From the NCBI GenBank assembly GCA_020002185.1, contig CM034534.1:63737239-63801238 (forward strand): a DNA stretch of 64,000 nucleotides, read 5' to 3'. This DNA comes from Paraescarpia echinospica. Its lineage: Eukaryota; Annelida; Polychaeta; Sabellida; Siboglinidae. Positions 55,105 through 64,000 of this stretch are shown in pieces; the stretch's first letter is position 1, and every line of letters starts with the position of its first letter. The position numbers and the translations under genes are program-made. Under the pieces are notes generated by a model. It had not been told where the DNA came from, searched no databases, and worked only from the letters and a program-made list of their open reading frames with translations.

Positions 55105-56104
55105 NNNNNNNNNNNNNNNNNNNNNNNNNNNNNNNNNNNNNNNNNNNNNNNNNNNNNNNNNNNNNNNNNNNNNNNNNNNNNNNNNNNNNNNNNNNNNNNN
55201 NNNNNNNNNNNNNNNNNNNNNNNNNNNNNNNNNNNNNNNNNNNNNNNNNNNNNNNNNNNNNNNNNNNNNNNNNNNNNNNNNNNNNNNNNNNNNNNNNNNN
55301 NNNNNNNNNNNNNNNNNNNNNNNNNNNNNNNNNNNNNNNNNNNNNNNNNNNNNNNNNNNNNNNNNNNNNNNNNNNNNNNNNNNNNNNNNNNNNNNNNNNN
55401 NNNNNNNNNNNNNNNNNNNNNNNNNNNNNNNNNNNNNNNNNNNNNNNNNNNNNNNNNNNNNNNNNNNNNNNNNNNNNNNNNNNNNNNNNNNNNNNNNNNN
55501 NNNNNNNNNNNNNNNNNNNNNNNNNNNNNNNNNNNNNNNNNNNNNNNNNNNNNNNNNNNNNNNNNNNNNNNNNNNNNNNNNNNNNNNNNNNNNNNNNNNN
55601 NNNNNNNNNNNNNNNNNNNNNNNNNNNNNNNNNNNNNNNNNNNNNNNNNNNNNNNNNNNNNNNNNNNNNNNNNNNNNNNNNNNNNNNNNNNNNNNNNNNN
55701 NNNNNNNNNNNNNNNNNNNNNNNNNNNNNNNNNNNNNNNNNNNNNNNNNNNNNNNNNNNNNNNNNNNNNNNNNNNNNNNNNNNNNNNNNNNNNNNNNNNN
55801 NNNNNNNNNNNNNNNNNNNNNNNNNNNNNNNNNNNNNNNNNNNNNNNNNNNNNNNNNNNNNNNNNNNNNNNNNNNNNNNNNNNNNNNNNNNNNNNNNNNN
55901 NNNNNNNNNNNNNNNNNNNNNNNNNNNNNNNNNNNNNNNNNNNNNNNNNNNNNNNNNNNNNNNNNNNNNNNNNNNNNNNNNNNNNNNNNNNNNNNNNNNN
56001 NNNNNNNNNNNNNNNNNNNNNNNNNNNNNNNNNNNNNNNNNNNNNNNNNNNNNNNNNNNNNNNNNNNNNNNNNNNNNNNNNNNNNNNNNNNNNNNNNNNN
56101 NNNN
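55105..56104. other. Assembly gap (1,000 N)
   Basis: Exactly 1,000 N, a conventional gap of unknown true length. It abuts a tandem array on its right, so the missing sequence is probably more of that array. Open frames across it are artefacts. Confidence 0.99.
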
Positions 56105-56365
56105 TATAAGAGGCCACTGTTCTAACCACTACACTACCACCTCTTGTTCGAGAATTTACTGCCCTAAGCTCTACACTACCACCTCTGGTATGAGAATTCA
56201 CTGCTCTAATCACTACACTACCACCTCTGGTAACAGAGCCCACTGCTCTAACAACTATACTCCCGCCTCTGGTATGAGAGTTCACTGCTCAAAACACTAC
56301 ACGACCACCTCTTGTACGACAGCACTAAGCACTACACTACCACATCTGGTATGAGAGCCCTGCGC

Positions 56366-56680
56366 GATTGTTTACGCGACGCTAGCGCCACTGTGTACTT
56401 TATTTCGGACGCTACTGACTACATCACCTCACACGTAACCAGTATATAACCTTACACATAAGTACATTCTTTTAGTGGCATTGTTATTAAGCTGAAGTTG
56501 TAAACTTCATATAGCTTGCACAGGAACCTACAATAAATACAAATATTCGCAATACAGTGTATTTATTTCATTGCAAACGTCACTACCTCATAACCACACA
56601 TATAACCACGCATACGTCATAACCACGCACATAACCATACGCTATATATAGTCATCGATTATTGATTATATTATAGTCAC
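56366..56680 (+). repeat. Dispersed ~280-bp repeat, copy 1 of 3 (Polinton-subterminal-like)
   Basis: The block from GCGCGATTGTTTACGCGACG through CACTGTGTACTTTATTTCGG, CATAAGTACATTCTTTTAGT and TCATATAGCTTGCACAGG recurs at 58905-59150 and, from GGACGCTACTGACTAC on, at 60396-60660. Its CACTGTGTACTTTATTT resembles the inner part of the Polinton TIR. Confidence 0.8.
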
Positions 56681-56793
56681 TAGAGAGTCCACTGCCCTAA
56701 GCACTACACTACCACATCTGGTATGAGAGCCCTAACAACTACACTACCATCTCTGGTAAGAGATCCCACTGCTCTAACCACTACACTCCCGCC

Positions 56794-57060
56794 TCTGGTA
56801 TCAGAGTCCGCTGTGGGGGTGGGGGCCCCTGAACCACGCCTAACAACCTCCCAACCAGCACCGTTCTCCCACGGTCACCTTGCATACCTTGCGGGTTAGT
56901 TAGCAGTATACCTTGCAGGTTAGTGGGCAGTACACATTGCAGGTTAATGGGCAGTATACCTTGCGTCCACTGCTCAAACACTACACGACCACCATTGTAT
57001 GAGTGTCCACTGCCCTAGTCACTACACTACCACCTCTGGTACGAGAGTCTTCTGCCCTAA
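56794..57060 (+). repeat. Segment duplicated at 57668-57935 (offset 874 bp) with 24-bp subrepeats
   Basis: The block TGGGGGTGGGGGCCCCTGAA to GGTACGAGAGTCTTCTGCCC appears twice almost unchanged. It includes three 24-bp units of the kind GCAGTATACCTTGCAGGTTAGTGG. A further partial copy lies at 58200-58290. Confidence 0.85.
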
Positions 57061-58904
57061 CCGCTAAACTACCACCTCTGTATAAGAGCACTAACCACTA
57101 CACTATCACCTCTGGTGTAAGAGGCCACTGCTCTAACCACTACACTACCACCTCTTGTACGAGAGTCCACTGCCCTAAGCACTACACTACCACCTACTTG
57201 TCCACTGCCCTAGCCACTACACTACCACCTCTGGTACGAGAGTCTTCTGCCCTAACCGCTAAACTACCACCTCAGTATGAGAGCACTAACCACTACACTA
57301 TCACCTCTGGTATAAGAGGCCACTGCTCTAACCACTGCACTACCACCTCTTGTACGAGAGTCCACTGCCCTAAGCACTACACTACCACCTCTGGTATGAG
57401 AATTCACTGCTCTAACCACTACACTACCACCTCTGGTAAGAGAGTCCACTGCTCTAACCACTACACTCCCGTCTCTGGTATGAGAGTTCACTGCTCAAAC
57501 ACTACACGACCACCTCAGTATGAGAGCACTAACCACTACACTACCACCTCTGGTATAAGAAGCCACTGCTCTAACCACTACACCAACACCTCTTGTACGA
57601 GAGTCCACTGCCCTAAGCACTACACTACCACATCTGGTATGAGAGCCCTAACAACTACACTACCACCTCTGGTATCAGAGTCCGCTGTGGGGGTGGGGGC
57701 CCCTGAACCACGCCTAACAACCTCCCATCCAGCACCGTTCTCCCACGGTCACCTTGCATACCTTGCGGGTTAGTTAGCAGTATACCTTGCAGGTTACTGG
57801 GCAGTACACATTGCAGGTTAATGGGCAGTATACCTTGCGTCCACTGCTCAAACACTACACGACCACCATTGTATGAGTGTCCACTGCCCTAGTCACTACA
57901 CTACCACCTCTGGTACGAGAGTCTTCTGCCCTAACCGCTAAACTACCACCTCTGTATAAGAGCACTAACCACTACACTATCACCTCTGGTATAAGAGGCC
58001 ACTGCTCTAAACACTACACTACCACCTCTTGTACGAGAGTCCACTGCCCTAAGCACTACACTACCACCTCTGGTATGAGAATTCACTGCTCTAACCATTA
58101 CACTACCACCTCTGGTAAGAGAGCCCACTGCTCTAACCACTACACTCCCGCCTCTGGTATGAGACTTCACTGCTCGAACACTACACGACCACCTCAGTAT
58201 TAGCAGTATACCTTGCAGGTTAGTGGGCAGTACACATTGCAAGTTAATGGGCAGTATATCTTGCGTCCACTGCTCAAACACTACACGACCACCACTGTAT
58301 GATAGTCCACTGCCCTAGCCAGTACACTACCACCTCTTCAAATGAGAGTCCGCTGCTCTAACCACTACACTACCATCTCTATTTGAGAGTGCACTGCTCT
58401 AACCACTACACTACCACCTCTGATACGAGAGTCTTCTGCCCTAACCACTAGAGAGTCCACTGCCCTAGCCACTACACTATCACCTCTTCAAATGAGAGTC
58501 CGCTTCTCTAACCACTACATTACCACATCTGGTATCAGAGTGCACTGCTCAAACACTACACGACCACATCTGTATGAGAGTCTTCTGCCCTAACCGCTAA
58601 ACTACCACCTCTGTATGAGAGCTCTAACCACTACACTATCACCTCTAGTATAAGAGGCCACTGTTCTTACCACTACACTACCACCTCTTTTTCGATAATT
58701 TACTGCCCTAAGCTCTACACTTTCACCTCTGGTATGAGAATTCACTGCTCTAAACACTACACTACCACCTCTGGTAACAGAGCCCACTGCTCTAACCACT
58801 ACACTCCCGCCTCTGGTATGAGAGTTCACTGCTCAAAACACTACATGACCACCTCTTGTACGAGAGCACTAAGCACTACACTACCACATCTGGTATGAGA
58901 GCCC

Positions 58905-59150
58905 TGCGCGATTGTATACGCGACGCTAGCGCCACTGTATACTTTATTTCGGACGCTACTGACTACATCACCTCACACGTAACCACTATATAACCTTACA
59001 CATAAGTACATTCTTTTAGTGGCATTGTTATTAAGCTGAAGTTGTAAACTTCATATAGCTTGCACAGGAACCTACAATAAATACAAATATTCGCAATACA
59101 CTGTATTTATTTCATTGCAAACGTCACTACCTCATAACCACACTTGATTG
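58905..59150 (+). repeat. Dispersed ~280-bp repeat, copy 2 of 3
   Basis: Same sequence as at 56366 with a few substitutions. It joins the array on the left and the Polinton-arm remnant on the right. Confidence 0.8.
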
Positions 59151-59159
59151 ATTATCGAT

Positions 59160-61626
59160 TATTGATTATTGTCGACTACCGTCAGGTGGCAGCGGTTTGT
59201 TTGTTTGCACTGGGATGGCGCAGAGGCCGTCAGGTGGCAGCGCTGTCGATGTCGACTACCGTTAGCAGCGGTTTGTTTGCACTGGGATGGCGCAGAGAAG
59301 CCGCCATTAAACTGGGGCTCACTGGGATTTTCGTACGGTCATGCTACCGCCGCTCGCTTTCTGGATGGCAGCGGATTGTTTTGGCGCTACGGTGGTTTGT
59401 TTTTCTCTCATGCGCAGTTTTTCGTATGTTTGTTTGTTTGCACTGGAATGGCGCAGAGGCTGTCTTACCGTTTTTCCGCCCGTCGTCAGGTGGCAGCGCT
59501 GTTGATGTCGACTACCGTTATTGGCACCGTCAGTTTGTTTGTTTGTTTGCACTGGGATGGCGCAGAGGCCGAAAGAGGCGGGTTTTGTTTTTGTTCGTAC
59601 GTTTTATTAAGCATCATCGCAAGCATACTACATACATGTAAGGCTTTATGCCACAGGCAAAATAATCGGCACTTTATGCCACAGCTTCATCGTCACTAGT
59701 GATGCACATGAACGACACGGCTTCGGGCCCGTCCCAGCACAGTGGCGAAGGAACAACCAGCAATAAAATATATATTATCTCACCGTTTCCTTTCTTATGT
59801 TCAATCCTTGCACAGCTTATTCCAAATACAAGTAACAGCTGTTACCACCGCTACACAATAATCCAGCAGCGTTATTAAATGCGCCGCGCAGAACTGTTTC
59901 CACACACTAATAATCCAGCGTCATAAAAATGCTCTGCTCAGAACCAGCCAACTTTATCATTAAACCGCACTGCGCCCGATTAACGCTCAAACAAATTCTT
60001 CGCAGCTGCACAAAGCGCCAACAACATCCTTGCATACGACCAGCTTATTCTGACAGCGAATACCACCGCCAGCCAGCCTAACTAGGCCGCCCGATAACCT
60101 CGCTGATCTCTCGCGCCGCCAGCCACCACAGCAGCAGCCGAGTAATGTAATCTAAGTGCACGCGTACCCTATTTCACTACATATGACGCTTTCCTACTTC
60201 ACACATAGCTCCGTATACCTAATTGGTACTAATTAGTTGGTAATTACTATTTTTGCTAGTGCTGCCCTCCAGTGAATGCACTACTCACTTGTTGCTCATT
60301 AATACCTAATTAATTACCTAATTAGTCACTAGATGTCGGCACACTCTCTTCCGTGGACCTGTCAATCAACCGTTTTTTATCAGTAGGCTGTTTTGGACGC
60401 TACTGACTACATCACCTCACACGTAACCACTATATAACCTTACACATAAGTACATTGTTTTGGTGGCATTATTAGTAAGCTGAAGTTGTAAACTTCATAT
60501 AGCTTGCACAGGAACCTACAATAAATACAAATATTCGCAATACAGTGTATTTATTTCATTGCAAACGTCACTACCTCATAACCACGCATACGTCATAACC
60601 ACGCACATAACCATACGCTATATATATATATATATATAGTAATCGATTATTGATTATATTATAGTCACTAGATGTCAGCATTACAATTATCGATTAATTT
60701 TATGTTTGCTCCTATATAGGCTCCATATCTAGAAACGGACGCTACTGACTACATCACCTCACACGAAACCACTATATAACCTTACACATAAGTGTCTGCT
60801 TTCTTCACTAGAAGTGCCACTGTGTACTTTATTTCATTTCAGTCACTAGAGGTCAGCACACATGCTTAACCATTATATAGCCTTAAATCAATAATCGATA
60901 ATCAATCAATAATCGATAATCAATCAACAATCGATCATAATCGATAATAAATCACTAATCACTAGTGCTGCCCTCCAGTGAATAAACTATTCACTAATTA
61001 GTTGCTAATTAGTGACTAATTAATTAGTACTCACTAGATGTCAGCACACGTTCGTGAACACTTCTGGGTGGTCTAATTAGTGACGTCACTAATTAGTACG
61101 CACACGTGACTAATTAATTAATGACGTCACTAATCTTCCCCACTTCATATACAACCCGTATACCTAATTGATACTAATTAGTTGAGAATTACTATTTTTA
61201 CTTATTGCTAATGCTCCCCTCCAATGAATGCACTACTCACTTGTTGCTAATTAGTACCTAATTAATTCCCTAATTAGTCACTAGATGTCGAATTACAATT
61301 TTTACTTATTGCTAGTGCTGCCCTCCAGTGAATGCACTACTCACTTGTTGCTAATTAGTACCTAATTAATTACCTAATTAGTCACTTGCTAGTGCTGCCC
61401 TCCAGTGAATGCACTACTCACTTGTTGCTAATTAGTACCTAATTAATTACCTAATTAGTCACTAGATGTCGACACACTCTTTCTTCCGTGGACCTGTCAA
61501 TCACGCTTTTTTAAACATTCCAAGTTTTTTATAAGTAACATTCCAAATAGAGCCACATACTGCTAAAAAACGTAGGAATTCTACTTATAAAAAGCGAAAA
61601 AGCCTTTGATCTCGGGTCATGACCCG
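59160..61626. mobile_element. Second Polinton right-arm remnant without genes
   Basis: In order it repeats blocks of the main element's right arm: the GTTTGTTTGCACTGGGATGG minisatellite and TTTTCGTACGGTCATGCTAC (37782 in the main copy), ACATGTAAGGCTTTATG, the AATAAAATATATATT..CACCGTTTCC 3' block (59762) and GATAACCTCGCTGATCTC. It then shows several tandem copies of TGCTAGTGCTGCCCTCCAGTG, and TTTTTTATAAGTAACATTCC, GCCTTTGATC and the palindrome CGGGTCATGACCCG at the end. All coding modules between these blocks are absent. A third copy of the dispersed 280-bp repeat is embedded at 60396-60660. Confidence 0.7.
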
Positions 61627-61752
61627 TGTTTAAGAGAACCTCCCTACTACTGATGCCTATGAATGCCACTTAAAACACAGGGCGGCTCGGCACTGGCTCG
61701 AACGTTTTTTGTAATGCCGATGATACCATTATGCACTCTGCATGTGCTAGTA

Positions 61753-62990
61753 CAGAGGTTCCCAATCTTTTTTGCCCTGCATTCCCCCTGACGTCTGAGA
61801 CGATTGTGAGAGTACCCCCATAATTTTAACATTAAATATATAGACTATAAAAAACATATCTTACACTCAGTTCAACGATAACACATAATCTTATTAATGA
61901 GATAAAAGTCTAGGCCAAATTTACAATAAGAAATATTAAAAGATAACTAGAGGGATGAGTTTGCCTTTCACGATCACGGACTCAATTTGGGAAACAGTTT
62001 TGGATAGGCAGATCCGGATATCATCCGTGACACAGAGTCAGAATCGAAGTTTGGTCTTCGTGCAGAGCAACGCCGAAAAACCGTGTTCACATAAATACAT
62101 GGACGGAAAATAAACAATACCCGCATGGAGACATAACACAGAGTCGAATACAACACGAGAACTTAGCCAGCATAAGATTTTCAAGCGCATTGTGGGAAAT
62201 ATTAGAATTAAAAAGTTGTGGAGTCATTCACGAACTCCAAAAAGTCATCCTAACTTGCATGCCGTCTTCTAAGGATACTGCACGTCCATGCTGAATGCAC
62301 GCATATCGTAGCAAATGTGCGTCTTTCGCACTGAAAGTTAATTTGGAATTCCATTTGGCATTGTCACCTTCACAAGTTGCCCTGTGGTTCCGTTCACAAT
62401 TTCTTCATCAATAAACGCTGCGTTGAGATGATCAGACATGTCAGATAACTAAGATAATATAAAGATGTTGAAGTGTCCGTAGTTGACGTTGCCTTTCCAT
62501 AACTCCAGTATCACGATGAAAATTCGTATTTTAAATTAGCCAGCTTCAAGAGTTAAGCTGCTTCTCAAATAATCTTCGTCACTTTTCCTTATAGACGTGG
62601 CCAACCAATTTAGTAACTCATCTTTTAGCCATTCCTTTTAAGTTTCATGTTCTCCACGACAGTCAACAGACCGCGGCGTGGAAGAGCTGCGTCCGCATGG
62701 ATCTCTTGGCAAAAGTAGAATCCAGAGTTGTGAGCGCTGGCATCCTCGCAACCCAGGGCTGTTTGCCATGCAAAACTAGCCCTGGCTGATCCCCTACGCG
62801 AAGTGCTGATGTTAGCTGAGTCAAACTAGTAATTGACTTCGCCAGTCGCGACTGCATCACCCGTGAGAACAGCGCAAATACCCGCCCCAATTTGAAGACG
62901 GATAAACGACTTCTGGGAATGTCAGTATAAAATGACCCGTTCGCCCATTAGCACGAGCAGCTTAGCGGTATTGTGTATTCGAATAATTGC
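61753..62990 (-). mobile_element. hAT-like transposon end with degraded interior
   Basis: CAGAGGTTCCCAATCTTTTT at 61753 is a classic hAT terminal repeat. The interior on the minus strand has only short frames, for example 62663-62890 with GRVFALFSRVMQSRLAKS, which I cannot assign with confidence. The other end was not found. Confidence 0.4.
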
Positions 62991-63630
62991 ATCTATTTCC
63001 TAAACATTGCATGCAAAATGAGCCACGGTTGGTTGAAATTAGTTTTATTATGATCACCTGACCTGAGTAGATCTACTGATCTTAGTGAGCGATTTGATAG
63101 GCTGAGCTTAGATTCAGAGTTTTGCAAAGCGATCAGCCAGGGGTACTGCTGGCTTGGACTGACGTAATCAGCAGCAGCGACCCCTGGCGCGCGAGGATGA
63201 GCGCTGGATTTGGTGGTATTTGCCACCTTGACAACATCATCAAGATATACTCTTAACTCTGGCGGGACTACATTTGAAACGAGAGCGTATCGATGGACCA
63301 TGCAATGAAGTATTTTTGAATGGTAAAACATATCACCTCCTTCATTCACTCGGAAAAAAATGCTAAGCATTACCGGTGTGAGAATATAAATGGACCACAC
63401 TGGCAAATGGAACTGTTTATATTTTTGGTGTTCAGTGATTTATACACAATAAACGTGGTTCACTGATGTCTGTAAATAAAGAATGTACTATCATAAAAGA
63501 CAAAATTGTGCCAAGAGAGTTGTCGTAACAATGTTAGTAACCGCACAAAATATCGAAATGACCATTGCTGAACATTAAAAAGTTAAAAGAAAGTTGTTTT
63601 GCAGTTACATTATTCGTAATGGTTGGGGAA
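62991..63630. other. No gene supported
   Basis: A 137-codon minus frame (62993-63406) has no recognised domain or splice context. Confidence 0.3.
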
Positions 63631-63634
63631 AATA

Positions 63635-64000
63635 AAGAATTATATATATAAAGATGTATATATATATATATATATAAAGGTTTTAGAAGGTTATGATTGC
63701 GCATTATAACGGTAGTGGCTACTGTTGAGCAGTCAACCAGTTCTTCATGGAGGACCTGAAGAATGGGAGGGACAGGGCTTCGGAGAAGTCTGGGGGAAGT
63801 GAGTTCCACATTCTTATGGCAGATGGGAAGAAGGAATGGAGATACGTGTTTGTCCTTGAGTGGGGCAGTAGGAGTTTGTTTTGATGACCACGGGTTTTCC
63901 GGGAGGCTGCTTTGAGTAGGCCAGGAGGTGGGTGTAAATCGACAAAGACGTGCATAATAAATTGAACATCATGCTAACCTTATCAACTGTTCTCCTAAGT
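63635..64000 (-). pseudogene. LINE ORF2 C-terminus and tail (truncated by the window edge)
   Basis: The minus frame 63955-63719 reads KTRGHQNKLLLPHSRTNTYL and SFFPSAIRMWNSLPPDFSEA, the conserved end of CR1/Jockey-like reverse-transcriptase proteins with WNSLP. A TATATA tail (63640-63675) follows on that strand. Confidence 0.7.

Larger units (their letters stand above)
56105..58900 (-). repeat. 42-bp satellite resembling the D-arm and anticodon arm of a tRNA/SINE head
   Basis: Dozens of 42-bp units (57363, 57405, 57447 are consecutive starts). On the minus strand each reads TAGTGTAGTGGTTAGAGC, which contains a perfect Pol III A-box TAGTGTAGTGG, then a hairpin of the form CTCTCATACCAGAG. This matches the first half of the tRNA-derived SINEs at 15195 and 18990. 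No B-box follows. The array is broken by other blocks (24-bp repeats, Polinton-like subterminal sequence) and by an 874-bp duplication. Confidence 0.85.

Noticed and set aside
55059..56354. Very long open frames (338-431 codons)
   Set aside because: They run through the N gap and consist of unknown residues.
62993..63406. 137-codon minus-strand frame as a host gene
   Set aside because: No domain, splice or promoter support, in a repeat-rich flank.

Overview
The window is a piece of animal (metazoan) nuclear genome, most likely from a marine invertebrate. I cannot name the species. The evidence is AT-rich non-coding DNA, tRNA-derived SINEs, CR1/Jockey-type LINEs, a Ty3/Gypsy relic, hAT-like inverted-terminal elements, many minisatellites, introns with GT..AG borders, and a 1,000-N assembly gap at 55105-56104. 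I found no intact host protein-coding gene. Almost everything recognisable is mobile or repetitive DNA.

The centrepiece is a Polinton/Maverick (endogenous virus-like DNA transposon) of about 19.5 kb at 27002-46510, GC-rich against its AT-rich flanks and bounded by about 340-355 bp terminal inverted repeats (TIRs). Rightward from the left TIR lie a NADAR-domain protein, an FtsK/HerA-type packaging ATPase, a basic Polinton protein, a second Polinton structural/accessory protein, a 38-codon membrane protein, an rve integrase with a chromodomain-like end, a small membrane protein, the penton (minor capsid), a pVI-like basic protein and the double-jelly-roll major capsid protein. Converging on them from the other strand are a family B DNA polymerase and a two-finger C2H2 protein. 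At least eleven in-frame stops, several frameshifts and some deletions make most core genes pseudogenes. The pVI-like, basic, small membrane and C2H2 frames are still open.

The right arm (about 37.4-46.2 kb) is less ordinary. It holds two diverged copies of a divergent two-gene module. On the minus strand each copy has a TATA-driven gene whose product resembles the C-terminal OB-fold of RPA1, a single-stranded-DNA-binding protein. On the plus strand each copy has a spliced gene for a basic or proline-rich product, with all junctions in the same intron phase. The copies are separated by a second kind of Polinton end (to about 43036). A further remnant of that right arm and end recurs at 59160-61626. 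All of these ends carry CCTTTGAT-type motifs.

Left flank: 0.2-13.5 kb holds nested inverted-terminal DNA transposons and an RT relic. 14-20 kb is minisatellites, SINEs and a CXC-domain relic. 21-22 kb is a Gypsy relic. 25.2-26.1 kb is a 76-bp tandem array derived from a LINE reverse transcriptase, and that LINE (26.1-27.0 kb) is where the Polinton sits, since LINE coding resumes at 46.5 kb. Right flank: LINE pieces, a near full-length degenerate two-ORF LINE (49.7-54.4 kb, minus) inserted in another LINE, the gap, a 42-bp satellite that looks like the 5' half of a tRNA (56.1-58.9 kb), the second Polinton remnant, an hAT-like end and a LINE 3' end.
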